DNA of 64,000 bases from Enterocloster lavalensis (GTDB lineage Bacteria > Bacillota > Clostridia > Lachnospirales > Lachnospiraceae): positions 61,089 through 125,088 of the forward strand of contig NZ_CABJCG010000019.1 of the NCBI RefSeq assembly GCF_902364025.1. The letters are read 5' to 3'. Each line of letters starts with the position of its first letter. The first letter of the stretch is position 1. The translations under genes were made by a program, and so were the position numbers. Shown here piece after piece: positions 18,343-27,182 of this stretch. Under the pieces are notes generated by a model. That model did no database searches and was not told the origin of the DNA. It saw only the letters and a list, made by a program, of their open reading frames with translations.

Positions 18343-20688
18343 ATGACCGCCCGGATCGGGCGGCTGAAGGAGCGGATGCTGTCCGAACCGCGGTACGCGT
18401 CCATTGAACAGGCAAAGATTATCACAAAGACCTACCAGGCCAATGAGGAGAAGCCCAGGATCATCCAGAGGGCGCTGGCGCTGAAAGCCGCGCTGGAGCA
18501 GATGGAGATTCGGGTGGAGCCGGAGGAGCTGATCGTGGGCAACCGGACGGCGGGAGTCCGCTACGGGGTGGTATTTCCCGAGAGCGGAAGTTCCTGGGTG
18601 GACAGGGAGTTTGAAACGCTCCCCACCCGCCCCCAGGACCGATTCCAGGTGCGGGAGGAGGATATCCGCTGCTTCCGGGAGGAGATAAAACCCTACTGGG
18701 AGGGGAAATCCCTGGAGGACGTGCTGCGGGCGCGCTACGGCGGGGAGCTGGACCAGATCGCCAAAGTGGTGAAGATCAACCAGAAGGACCACGCCCAGGG
18801 CCACATATGCCCGGACTGCGCCCGATGGCTGAAAATGGGCCCGGCGGCGCTGCGGCAGGAGGCCCTTGAGCGCCTTGAGAACGCGGACGGCCAGAGCACG
18901 GAGGCGGATTTCTACAGAAGCGTGGCGCTGGTGATGGAGGGCGCTGCCACGTTCATGGGTCGCTACCACGATCTGATGGAGGAGCTGGCCGGTCAGGAAC
19001 AGGACCTGAAACTTCAGGAGAGCATGAGAACCGTGGCGGAAAACTGCCGGAACCTGTCCAATCGGCCCGCAGAGACCTTCCACGAGGCCGTGCAGTCCAT
19101 CTGGTTTCTGTTCGTGATCCTGCACATGGAGTCCAACGCCTCGTCCTTTTCGCCGGGCCGGATGGACAGTTACCTGGAGCCGTATTATAATAGAGATATT
19201 GAGGCCGGGACGCTGGATCAGGAAAAGGCGCTGGAGATCATCGAGTGTCTGTGGCTGAAATTCAACCAGATCGTCTACCTGAGAAATGCCAACAGCGCCA
19301 AATTCTTCGCGGGTTTTCCCATCGGCTTCAACATCGTCACCGGCGGCCAGGATGAGAACGGAAATGATTTTGTCAACGACCTGTCCTTCCTGTTTTTGAA
19401 AGCCCAGGAGCATCTGGGCCTGCCCCAGCCCAATCTCTCCGTCCGTCTCCACCCGGGGACCGGGGAGGAGTTTTTGAAGGCGGCAATCCGGGTGGTGGCA
19501 AAGGGCAGCGGGATGCCCCAGTTCTTCAACGACAATGCGGTGATACCCGCTCTGGAATCTTTGGGAATCGACGAGAAGGACGCCCGGGACTACGCCGTGG
19601 TGGGCTGCGTGGAGCTGACCACCCAGGGGAACAACCTGGGGTGGAGCGACGCCGCCATGTTCAATCTGAACAAGGCTCTGGAGCTGACCCTTACCGGTGG
19701 AAAATGCCTTCTGACCGGCGCAAAACTGGGCCCGGACTACGGCGACCTGACCACCTATGACACCTACGAGGATCTGGAGGCCGTGCTGAAGCGGTATCTG
19801 GACGAGTACATGGACCGGATGGTGAAAGCCTGCGAGGTGGTGGAAAAGGCCCACATGGAGCTTCTTCCCTCGCCCTTCCTCTCTACGGTGATCGACGACT
19901 GCATGGAGAAGGGAATGGATGTGACTGCGGGCGGAGCCCGGTACAACCTGTCCGGCATTCAGATGATTCAGGTGGCCAACCTGGCGGACAGCCTGGCGGC
20001 CCTGAAAAAGCTGGTATTTGACGAGAAGCGCATTGGCAGGGAGGAGCTGCTGCGGGCCCTGGAGCACAATTTCGAGGGAAATGAAGTCCTGCGCGCCACC
20101 CTGCTCAACAAAGCGCCCAAATACGGCAACGACGTGGAGTGGGTGGACCGGCTGGGCGCCAAGTGGGCGGAATATTTCAAGGAAAGGCTGTCCCATTATA
20201 CCAATTACAGGGGCGGCCGCTACCACACCGGCATGTACACGGTTTCGGCCCATGTGCCCATGGGGGAGAACGTGGGAGCCGGGCCGGACGGGAGACTGGC
20301 CGGGACGCCGTTAGCCGACGGCGGGATGTCGCCGGTGTACGGCAGAGACATTTCCGGCCCCACGGCCGTGCTGAACTCAGTGGCCCGGCTGGACCGGAAC
20401 CTGACCAGCAACGGCGGCCTTCTGAACATGAAATTTCTGCCGGAGTTTTTCAGGACGGAGACGGGAATCGACAAGTTCGCCGCATTTCTCAGAACCTTCG
20501 TGGACCTGGAAATCCCCCACATTCAGTTCAACGTGGTGCGCCGGGAGGACCTGATCGCCGCCAGGGAGAATCCTGAGCAGTACCGGGGCCTGACCATCCG
20601 CGTGGCCGGATACACCGCCTACTTTACGGAGCTGGCGGATGAGTTGCAGCAGGAAATCATAGCCAGAACCAGCTATACGGATATCTGA
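18343..20688 (+). CDS. Glycyl radical enzyme, PflD/YbiW-like
   Basis: The 781-residue enzyme has both glycyl-radical hallmarks. The active-site cysteine is C422 in VVGCVEL, with the family glutamate two residues later. The radical-bearing glycine is G756 in RVAGYTAYF, 26 residues from the C-terminus. The length fits the dehydratase-type branch rather than pyruvate formate-lyase. The neighbours (fructose-type PTS, activase, Fsa-type aldolase) are those of E. coli PflD and YbiW. As I recall the literature, those two enzymes open the ring of 1,5-anhydromannitol- and 1,5-anhydroglucitol-6-phosphate to give 1-deoxyfructose-6-phosphate. ATG 18343 (behind GGAGG) aligns with family N-termini; GTG 18328 and ATG 18301 are in-frame alternatives. 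Confidence 0.88.
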   Translation: MTARIGRLKERMLSEPRYASIEQAKIITKTYQANEEKPRIIQRALALKAALEQMEIRVEPEELIVGNRTAGVRYGVVFPESGSSWVDREFETLPTRPQDRFQVREEDIRCFREEIKPYWEGKSLEDVLRARYGGELDQIAKVVKINQKDHAQGHICPDCARWLKMGPAALRQEALERLENADGQSTEADFYRSVALVMEGAATFMGRYHDLMEELAGQEQDLKLQESMRTVAENCRNLSNRPAETFHEAVQSIWFLFVILHMESNASSFSPGRMDSYLEPYYNRDIEAGTLDQEKALEIIECLWLKFNQIVYLRNANSAKFFAGFPIGFNIVTGGQDENGNDFVNDLSFLFLKAQEHLGLPQPNLSVRLHPGTGEEFLKAAIRVVAKGSGMPQFFNDNAVIPALESLGIDEKDARDYAVVGCVELTTQGNNLGWSDAAMFNLNKALELTLTGGKCLLTGAKLGPDYGDLTTYDTYEDLEAVLKRYLDEYMDRMVKACEVVEKAHMELLPSPFLSTVIDDCMEKGMDVTAGGARYNLSGIQMIQVANLADSLAALKKLVFDEKRIGREELLRALEHNFEGNEVLRATLLNKAPKYGNDVEWVDRLGAKWAEYFKERLSHYTNYRGGRYHTGMYTVSAHVPMGENVGAGPDGRLAGTPLADGGMSPVYGRDISGPTAVLNSVARLDRNLTSNGGLLNMKFLPEFFRTETGIDKFAAFLRTFVDLEIPHIQFNVVRREDLIAARENPEQYRGLTIRVAGYTAYFTELADELQQEIIARTSYTDI

Positions 20689-20703
20689 TAGGGAGGCCGG
20701 CCA

Positions 20704-21615
20704 ATGACGGGAACCATCTTTGATGTCAGACGATTTTCCACCCACGACGGAGGCGGGATCAGAACCACCATGTTCATGAAGGGCTGCCCCCTGTCCTGCG
20801 TCTGGTGCCACAACCCGGAGGGAATCTCCGTGAAGCCCCGGCCTCTGCATTTTCCAACCAAATGCATGGGCTGCGGCATCTGCTGCCGCCTGGCAGAGCA
20901 GGGCGGAATGACCCGGGAGGCGGACGGCGTGCGGATTCACCCGGATCGGCATGAGGACTGGCCCGCCCTGGTGGACGCCTGTCCGGCCGGGGCCCTGTCC
21001 TGGGATTCCAGGACGGTGACCGTCGGCCAGGCCGTGGAGGAGCTTTTGAAGGACCGGGCATTTTTCAAATATGGGGGCGGGATCACCTTATCGGGCGGGG
21101 AGCCGCTTCTCCAGCCGGAATTCGCGGCCGCGGTGTTAAAGCGGATGCAGGAGGAAGGCGTGCACACGGCCATGGAGACCTCCCTTTACGCCGGTTCGGA
21201 GGCGCTGCGTATGGTGCTGCCGTACCTGGATCTGATCTACGCGGACGTGAAGATTTGTGACAGGGAACGCCACAGACGGTACGTGGGGGCCTCCAATGAG
21301 CAGATTCTAAGCAATCTGGAGCTGCTGCTCACATCCGAAAAGCGGGACCAGGCCGTCATCAGGACCCCCCTGATCCCCGAATACACGGCGTACCGGGAAA
21401 ATATCGCCGGAATCGCCAGGCTTTTGTCGGGCATCTACCCGGACGTCACCTGGGAGCTGCTCAATTACAATCCGCTGGCAGAAGCCAAATATCATCTGGT
21501 GGACCGGGAGTTCTGTTTCAAAGAGAACCCCGGGCGCTACACGGCGGAGGAGATGGAAGCATTTGCCCGGATCGCACGGGAAAATGGAGTCAGAAATGTG
21601 ATTGTGGAAGGATAG
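20704..21615 (+). CDS. Glycyl radical enzyme activase (radical SAM)
   Basis: The 303-residue protein has the radical-SAM cluster motif C-x3-C-x2-C in GCPLSCVWC, preceded by RFSTHDGGGIRTTMF. That is the activase-type N-terminus. A ferredoxin-like insertion (C-M-G-C-G-I-C-C and later ACPAGAL) provides cysteines for a further iron-sulfur cluster. The SAM-binding GGGITLSGGEPLLQPEF segment is intact. It installs the glycyl radical on the enzyme encoded immediately upstream (15-base gap). It works only without oxygen. Confidence 0.92.
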   Translation: MTGTIFDVRRFSTHDGGGIRTTMFMKGCPLSCVWCHNPEGISVKPRPLHFPTKCMGCGICCRLAEQGGMTREADGVRIHPDRHEDWPALVDACPAGALSWDSRTVTVGQAVEELLKDRAFFKYGGGITLSGGEPLLQPEFAAAVLKRMQEEGVHTAMETSLYAGSEALRMVLPYLDLIYADVKICDRERHRRYVGASNEQILSNLELLLTSEKRDQAVIRTPLIPEYTAYRENIAGIARLLSGIYPDVTWELLNYNPLAEAKYHLVDREFCFKENPGRYTAEEMEAFARIARENGVRNVIVEG

Positions 21616-21624
21616 GTACAGAAT

Positions 21625-22305
21625 ATGAAATTTATAATCGATGACGCGGATATTGCAAAAATCAAGGACATTTACAACACCTTTGCCGTGGACGGGGTGA
21701 CGACCAACCCGTCCATCCTGGCCAAAAGCGGCCGTCAGCCCTACGAGGTGCTCACGGAGATCCGGGAATTCATCGGGCCGGATGCGGAGCTGCATGTGCA
21801 GGTGATCGCGCCGGACGCTGAGGGTATGGTGCGGGACGGCCACCGGATCGTGGAGGTGCTTGGGAAAAATACCTACGTCAAGGTGCCCACCACCAAAGAG
21901 GGCCTGAGAGCCATGAAAATGCTTCACGGGGAGGGAATCCGGGTCACGGCCACGGCCATCTACACCCGGATGCAGGCGTTTCTCGCGGCCAAGGCGGGAG
22001 CGGACTACGCTGCGCCCTACGTGAACCGCATCGACAATCTGGGCGGCGACGGCGTGAAAACGGCCCAGGACATTCACGACATCTTCAGGAAGAACGGCCT
22101 GAACTGCCAGGTGCTGGCGGCCAGCTTCAAGAACTCCCAGCAGGTGCAGGAGCTGTGTGAGTACGGCATCGGAGCCGCAACCATTTCCCCGGACGTCATT
22201 GAGGCGTTGATCAAAAATGATTCCGTAACCATGGCGGTGGAGGCCTTTGTGAAGGACTTCGAGGGCCTGTGCGGCAAAGGGGTTACCATGGAGACCAGCA
22301 AGTGA
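21625..22305 (+). CDS. Fructose-6-phosphate aldolase / small transaldolase (FsaA/FsaB family)
   Basis: The 226-residue length and sequence fit the decameric Fsa/TalC subfamily. It begins MKFIIDDADIAKIK, has VTTNPSILAK, and the Schiff-base lysine is K86 in TYVKVPTT. These enzymes cleave or form C3-C4 bonds of sugar phosphates with dihydroxyacetone or hydroxyacetone as donor. In the proposed pathway it would split 1-deoxyfructose-6-phosphate into glyceraldehyde-3-phosphate and hydroxyacetone. It follows the activase by nine bases, the same neighbourhood as fsaB/talC next to pflDC in E. coli. Confidence 0.92.
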   Translation: MKFIIDDADIAKIKDIYNTFAVDGVTTNPSILAKSGRQPYEVLTEIREFIGPDAELHVQVIAPDAEGMVRDGHRIVEVLGKNTYVKVPTTKEGLRAMKMLHGEGIRVTATAIYTRMQAFLAAKAGADYAAPYVNRIDNLGGDGVKTAQDIHDIFRKNGLNCQVLAASFKNSQQVQELCEYGIGAATISPDVIEALIKNDSVTMAVEAFVKDFEGLCGKGVTMETSK

Positions 22306-22306
22306 T

Positions 22307-22798
22307 ATGGAAGAACTGCAAAAAGAGATAGAGAGAATCAGGCGGGAGCAGGAGGAGCTGGTGTTCGCCGCCTTTGACGAAGAGACGGCCTGGGAGACGG
22401 GAAAACGCCTTCGGCAGACCGCCCTGGAGAAGGGGTACGCGGTGGCCATTTCCGTGACGCTGAACCGCAGGCGGCTCTTTGCCTGCGCCATGGCGGGGAC
22501 TACCCCCATCAACGACGAGTGGATCAGGCGGAAAGAAAATACGGTATACAAGTTTTTCAAGAGCTCCTATGAAATGTCCCTGTATATGAAGCTGAAGGGG
22601 GATTCCATCGGGCCGCGGTACGGCCTGGAGGACGGGCTCTACGCGGCTGCCGGGGGCGCGGTTCCGGTGTGCGTGAAGGGCGCCGGCATTGTGGGCACGG
22701 TGACGGTATCCGGCCTGGCCGAGCATGAGGACCACGCGCTGGTGGTGTCGGTTCTGCGGGAGATGATCGCGGAGGAGACGGCCGGGGGACGTGAGTGA
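22307..22798 (+). CDS. DUF336/UPF0303 (HbpS-like) family protein
   Basis: The 163-residue protein resembles the heme-degrading/UPF0303 family: WETGKRLRQTALEKGYAVAIS, then RLFACAMAGTTPINDEWIRRK, then GAGIVGTVTVSGL. Family members are small octameric proteins found beside dehydratases and aldolases in diol or sugar metabolism, some binding heme or cobalamin. The exact role is not known. It starts one base after the aldolase stop and is the last gene of the operon; a terminator follows. It could handle a reactive intermediate such as hydroxyacetone, but that is a guess. Confidence 0.72.
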   Translation: MEELQKEIERIRREQEELVFAAFDEETAWETGKRLRQTALEKGYAVAISVTLNRRRLFACAMAGTTPINDEWIRRKENTVYKFFKSSYEMSLYMKLKGDSIGPRYGLEDGLYAAAGGAVPVCVKGAGIVGTVTVSGLAEHEDHALVVSVLREMIAEETAGGRE

Positions 22799-22812
22799 TC
22801 GAAATGGAAATG

Positions 22813-22862
22813 AAAACGGGAACGGTTGCGCGGAGATATCCGCGGGGCTGTTTCCGTTTTTT
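22813..22862 (+). terminator. Rho-independent terminator of the glycyl radical operon
   Basis: The outer stem AAAACGGGAAC pairs with GTTTCCGTTTT and an inner GCGCGG pairs with CCGCGG. A T-run follows. It ends the operon that begins at 12.7 kb. Confidence 0.85.
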
Positions 22863-23103
22863 GCTTTTCATTGGGAGGGGGTTGTAGTATAGTTGTATTT
22901 ATGATGTAAGACTTCTGTGCATATTGAGCCGGAGCCTGAATGAAAGACGGGAAGGTGGTTTGGTGACCTCTATCTGTCCCTATTCAGCCCGGAGAATCGT
23001 AAGAATTGGGATCAGGATTTTGCAGGCAATGCGGATTTGAATTGATATCCAATGAATGTGATGATGAAACATCGAACTATATTTCAGATTAGGGGGTAAA
23101 GAA
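22863..23103. other. Intergenic region before the MBL hydrolase
   Basis: After the terminator I see no open frame with a ribosome binding site and no RNA gene in this stretch. There are AT-rich spots that could be -10 elements (for example TATATT near 23080) but no convincing -35 partner. The AGGGGG just before 23104 is the ribosome binding site of the next gene. Confidence 0.4.
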
Positions 23104-24363
23104 GTGTTAAAACAAAATGGAGAACAGGATTTAAGGAATTTCACAGAGAATACATTTCAGGAATCAGTGGAGGAGATCGTTCCGGGCGTCTGGATTGCTT
23201 TAAGCATCGGCCACAGCAACGCAATCTTTATCGAAGGAAATACCTCCGTCATCCTGGTTGACACCCTGGACACCGGCAAGCGGGGAGAGCGCCTCCGGGA
23301 GATCATCCAGGCTGCAACCGGGAAAGAGGTGGGGACCATCATCTACACCCACAGCCACGTGGACCACAGGGGCGGCGCCGGTGCCTTCGATCTCTCGAAT
23401 CCGGAGGCCATCGCTTTTTCGCCCTGCGTCCCGGTGCTGGAACACAGCGGCGTGGTGCAGGATATCCTGAACAAACGGGGCGCGCGCCAGTTCGGCTTTA
23501 GCCTGAGCGACGAGGAGAACATTTCCCAGGGAATCGGAATCCGCACCGGCGCGGTGTACGGGGAGGCCAGGGCCTTCCGCAAGCCGGCCGTTGTTTACGA
23601 CCAGGATCAGGTGATCCGGGAAATCGACGGCGTCACCGTGGAGATGACGCGGATTCAGGGCGAGACCGACGACCAGATTATGGTCTGGCTTCCTGAGAAA
23701 AAAGTGCTCTGCTGCGGCGACAATTATTATGGCTGCTGGCCCAATCTCTACGCCATCCGAGGCGGCCAGTACCGGGATATCGCCGCCTGGGTCAGAAGCC
23801 TTGACAAGATCCGCTCCTATGAGGCCGAATACCTGCTGCCCGGGCATACGAAGCCCGTCTGCGGCCGGGAACAGGTGGAGGAGGTGCTGGCCAATTTCCG
23901 CAACGCCATCGCCTATGTGCTGGAAGAGACACTCCGCGGAATGAACGAGGGCAAGGACATGGATACGCTGGCCGCGGAGATCGCCCTGCCGGAGAAATAT
24001 GCAGACCTGCCCCACCTCGGGGAGTATTACGGTACGGTAGAGTGGACGGTCCGGGCGGTTTTCACGGCCTACGCGGGCTGGTTCGACGGCAACCCCACCC
24101 ACCTGCACCCCCTGGCACCCGGGAAACGGGGCGAAAAGGCCGTCGCCCTGATGGGCGGCCCGCAGGCGGTTCAGACTGCGGTGGAGGAGAAGGAATACCA
24201 GTGGGCGCTGGAGCTTTGCGACCTGCTGTTAAATGCAGGGGAAATGATTCAGGAGGCCTGCAGGTGGAAGGCGGCGGCGATGAGGAAGCTTGCTAAGATG
24301 GAGACCAGCGCGAATGGGAGGCATTATTATCTGGTGAGTGCGTATGAGTTGGAGGAGGGATAA
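23104..24363 (+). CDS. MBL-fold hydrolase, alkylsulfatase-like
   Basis: The 419-residue protein has the metallo-beta-lactamase motif THSHVDHRGG (HxHxDH), later GETDDQ, CCGDNYYG and LLPGHTKP, giving a full dinuclear zinc site. The sequence around these motifs (VWIALSIGHSNAIFIEG, the WPNLYAIRGGQYRD segment, then a helical dimerisation-like region) is that of linear alkylsulfatases of the BDS1/SdsA type. It is shorter than those enzymes (about 650 residues): the C-terminal SCP2-like domain that binds the alkyl chain is missing and there is no signal peptide. A cytoplasmic sulfatase or other ester hydrolase is plausible. GTG start behind AGGGGG. Confidence 0.78.
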   Translation: MLKQNGEQDLRNFTENTFQESVEEIVPGVWIALSIGHSNAIFIEGNTSVILVDTLDTGKRGERLREIIQAATGKEVGTIIYTHSHVDHRGGAGAFDLSNPEAIAFSPCVPVLEHSGVVQDILNKRGARQFGFSLSDEENISQGIGIRTGAVYGEARAFRKPAVVYDQDQVIREIDGVTVEMTRIQGETDDQIMVWLPEKKVLCCGDNYYGCWPNLYAIRGGQYRDIAAWVRSLDKIRSYEAEYLLPGHTKPVCGREQVEEVLANFRNAIAYVLEETLRGMNEGKDMDTLAAEIALPEKYADLPHLGEYYGTVEWTVRAVFTAYAGWFDGNPTHLHPLAPGKRGEKAVALMGGPQAVQTAVEEKEYQWALELCDLLLNAGEMIQEACRWKAAAMRKLAKMETSANGRHYYLVSAYELEEG

Positions 24364-24456
24364 ATCCCTGAATATTTGTAAATTTGCCGGGCGTCCGGCC
24401 CTTGGCTATACCGTAGGGAAAGACAGCGGAGATTAACAAGATAAGGGGAGGGAACT

Positions 24457-25848
24457 GTGGGAGGATCAGATGCATCACGTGGTTTTGTATATCAGGGATT
24501 TGTCTCAGTATTAGAAGCGCTGACAGACGGCAATGCTTGGGACAAAATATACGTTGAATACCCGACGAAAGGGGATAAGGTTGATATTGCGCTGGAAAGG
24601 CAGAATCGGCTGATTAAGTGTATACAAGTAAAATCGACGGTTAATATATTTACGAAATCAAATGTGCAGAAATGGCTGCGTGATTTGATCTCGGATGCAG
24701 AGAGTCCGGCTTATGAGTTATTTCTAATCGGACATTGCGATAAGGCGGCGAATGTATTTATCAAATCTGTCAAAAAGTATTATGAGCAAAAAACGGATCA
24801 GGAGATGGAGAAATCGCTGAAAGGTTTTGATATGGGTTTACTCGATCACCGGGAAGTAAAGATTGATGCGATCCCCTTTGATAAGAACAGATTTCAGCAA
24901 ATCGTGCGGGACTCGTTGCACCGTTATATTTCAACCAAAGGTCAAATGATGTTATTCGACCAGATCGACTTCATCGCTGCGGCGATTGAAAATGATCATA
25001 TGATTTCCTCGACAGATGGGAAAGGTATCGCCAGGAATGAATTCGAGGAACGATTGGAAAAGAGGATTCGTCTGGTTGCGGATCAATATGCGCCAAAACG
25101 GACTGCCATCTGGATTAACAGCTATCCAGATGACGTGGACGAGGCGGGGAAAACATCCGGGAGATATTTATCGTTCACAGATAAATTTCAGGGTCGGAAC
25201 CTAAAAGCTGAATATGACTGGAACCGGGACATTTATGGCAAAATAAAAGAATTTTTGCTTTCCAGAGTGAATCGGGAACAGGCCTATGAATTGTATATGG
25301 CAGCACATTGTTCGATTGCGTTTGCGGCGGGAAGGCTCTTGAACAGTAAGTCGGGAATCAACATTTTTCCGATGCAGAAGACTGCCATAAACGGCATCGA
25401 GCTTTGGAATATAAAGCCATTTTCCGGTCGGGAATACTCAGAGTGGGAGATACGCCAGGAGGTGTATCAGGAGAATCAATCGGATTCCGCATTGGTTTTA
25501 AATGTCACACGCGATATATACAACGAAGTGGTCCAGTACATGGATGAAGCTAATTTGCAGATTGGCCGAATTGTGAACTGTATGCTGCCTGTTCACGGAG
25601 CCACAAACTTTTCGATCGCAGACGGCACACATGCCATGCTGCTGGCCAATCAGATATACAAGGCGATCGCAGGCAGGAGGATTGACGAACGGCGTGCAAC
25701 GCTGCATATTTTTGCTTCCGCGCCCAATGGATTTATGTTTTTTCTGGGACAAAATTCAATGGGATTTGGAAAATGCCAGTTGTATGAATATGATTTCGAA
25801 AAGCGGAGTACATGTACATATAAGCCGTCAATCAGGTTTATTGATTGA
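24457..25848 (+). CDS. SAVED-domain protein with Cap4-like N-terminal nuclease
   Basis: The N-terminus has the Cap4/DUF4297 type nuclease pattern: RGFVYQ near residue 8, D43 in KVDIAL, and Q57-x-K59 in CIQVKS, matching the D...QxK core of PD-(D/E)XK nucleases. The C-terminal third reads like a SAVED domain (HIFASAPNGFMFFLGQNSMGF then CQLYEYD), which binds cyclic oligonucleotides. In CBASS, such proteins degrade DNA when a neighbouring CD-NTase makes the signal. No CD-NTase, Cap2 or Cap3 gene is next to it. GTG start behind AGGGGAGGG. It stands alone between an MBL hydrolase and an MFS pump, in a somewhat lower-GC stretch that suggests transfer. Confidence 0.75.
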   Translation: MGGSDASRGFVYQGFVSVLEALTDGNAWDKIYVEYPTKGDKVDIALERQNRLIKCIQVKSTVNIFTKSNVQKWLRDLISDAESPAYELFLIGHCDKAANVFIKSVKKYYEQKTDQEMEKSLKGFDMGLLDHREVKIDAIPFDKNRFQQIVRDSLHRYISTKGQMMLFDQIDFIAAAIENDHMISSTDGKGIARNEFEERLEKRIRLVADQYAPKRTAIWINSYPDDVDEAGKTSGRYLSFTDKFQGRNLKAEYDWNRDIYGKIKEFLLSRVNREQAYELYMAAHCSIAFAAGRLLNSKSGINIFPMQKTAINGIELWNIKPFSGREYSEWEIRQEVYQENQSDSALVLNVTRDIYNEVVQYMDEANLQIGRIVNCMLPVHGATNFSIADGTHAMLLANQIYKAIAGRRIDERRATLHIFASAPNGFMFFLGQNSMGFGKCQLYEYDFEKRSTCTYKPSIRFID

Positions 25849-25880
25849 TAGGACAATGACTACAAGTTGGGAGAATCAAA

Positions 25881-27098
25881 ATGAACACCGCATCAACTAA
25901 CTGGAAACAAAATTTCTTCACCATCTGGACCGGCCAGGCTTTTTCACAGTTCTCAAGCTCTGTCCTCCAGTTCGCTATCGTGTGGTATCTGACGGACCAA
26001 ACCGGCTCTGCCATGGTGCTGACCATCGCCATGATGATGGGCTTTCTGCCCCAGGGCGTGCTGGGGCCGTTTATCGGAGTGTTCATCGACCGGTACAGCC
26101 GAAAGCGGATCATGATCATCTCGGACCTGCTGATCTCCGCGGCCAGCTTTGTCATGGTGGCGGCGGGATGGATGGGGGCGCTGTCCACGGAGCTGATTCT
26201 TGTCGTGCTGCTGCTCCGCTCTGTGGGCGCCGCCTTCCACACGCCGTGCCTGCAGGCGGTCACGCCCCAGATCGTGCCGCCGGACCAGCTGACCAGGTGT
26301 TCCGGTTACTCCCAGGCCCTGGAGTCCGTATCCCAGATTTTAAGCCCGGCGGTGGCGGCTGTGCTCTACAGCTCCTGGAGCTTAAGTGGAATCGTTTTTC
26401 TGGACGTCATCGGCGCGCTGATCGCGGTGTTTACCCTGGGAATCGCCGTAATACCTGAATTGCAGCGGGATGAGAACAGCGGCAGCGTGCGGGTGCTGCG
26501 GGAGGCGATGGAGGGATTTCGGATTCTTCAGACCAACAAGGGGATGCTGGGGCTGGTTTTGATCGGCAGCCTGTACACCCTGGCGCTGATGCCCACCAGT
26601 GCCCTGTTTCCCCTGATGAGCATGTCCTATTTCAACGGCACCAGCACAAACGCCAGCATCGTGGAGGTGGTATTCTCCGTAGGCCTGCTGTTCGGTTCCC
26701 TGGTGCTGTCGAGATGGGGAGGGACGAAAAACAGGGTCTACACCATTGTTGGTTCGTTCCTTCTCATGAGCTTCAGCTTATTTATCTCCGGCATGCTGCC
26801 GCCCGGCGGTTTCTGGCTGTTCGCCGCCTGTTCCTGGCTCATGGGCGTGTCCGGTCCATTTTACTGGGGGATGTACACGCCGCTCCTTCAGAGCAACTTC
26901 GAGGACCGCTACCTGGGCCGGGTGTTGTCCCTGTCCTCCAGCATCCGGCTGCTCAGCGGGCCGTTGGGACTGGTGGTCTCCGGCGCGTTTGCGGAGCGGT
27001 ATGGGGTTGAGAAATGGTTTCTGATTGCGGGCGCGCTGGTGCTGGTGGCGGCATTTTTGTGCGTTGGGGTACCGGCGGTGCGGGAATGCGATGGATGA
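25881..27098 (+). CDS. MFS efflux transporter, macrolide-efflux-like
   Basis: The 405-residue integral membrane protein has about twelve TM segments and the MFS loop 2-3 motif in GVFIDRYSRKRIMI. The N-terminus FFTIWTGQAFSQFSSSVLQFAIVWYLTD is typical of the Mef-like/DHA3 group of drug exporters. The substrate cannot be inferred from sequence. It follows the SAVED-nuclease gene by 32 bases, but base composition is higher in GC and I see no functional link. Confidence 0.85.
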   Translation: MNTASTNWKQNFFTIWTGQAFSQFSSSVLQFAIVWYLTDQTGSAMVLTIAMMMGFLPQGVLGPFIGVFIDRYSRKRIMIISDLLISAASFVMVAAGWMGALSTELILVVLLLRSVGAAFHTPCLQAVTPQIVPPDQLTRCSGYSQALESVSQILSPAVAAVLYSSWSLSGIVFLDVIGALIAVFTLGIAVIPELQRDENSGSVRVLREAMEGFRILQTNKGMLGLVLIGSLYTLALMPTSALFPLMSMSYFNGTSTNASIVEVVFSVGLLFGSLVLSRWGGTKNRVYTIVGSFLLMSFSLFISGMLPPGGFWLFAACSWLMGVSGPFYWGMYTPLLQSNFEDRYLGRVLSLSSSIRLLSGPLGLVVSGAFAERYGVEKWFLIAGALVLVAAFLCVGVPAVRECDG

Positions 27099-27146
27099 AT
27101 TGGAAAAAGAAAATGCGAAAAAATAGGCTAATATATATGCTAAAAC

Positions 27147-27175
27147 TTGCAAATCTAGCTGATTTGGGCTAAAAT
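27147..27175 (+). promoter_or_regulatory. Promoter and probable HipB operator
   Basis: TTGCAA (27147-27152) and TAAAAT (27170-27175) are 17 bases apart. The spacer overlaps an inverted repeat, AAATC and GATTT around five bases (27151-27165). A repressor bound there would block the promoter, as expected for an autoregulated hipBA pair. The -10 ends only seven bases before the hipB ATG, so the transcript may be nearly leaderless. Confidence 0.6.
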
Positions 27176-27182
27176 ATGATCT

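Noticed and set aside
18337..20253. Minus-strand open frame of 638 residues opposite the glycyl radical enzyme
   Set aside because: It mirrors a GC-rich real gene with intact catalytic motifs, its own translation is low-complexity Gly/His/Leu without family motifs, and it lacks a ribosome binding site.
24457..27098. Complete CBASS operon
   Set aside because: Only the SAVED nuclease is present; neighbours are an MBL hydrolase and an MFS pump, with no nucleotidyltransferase.
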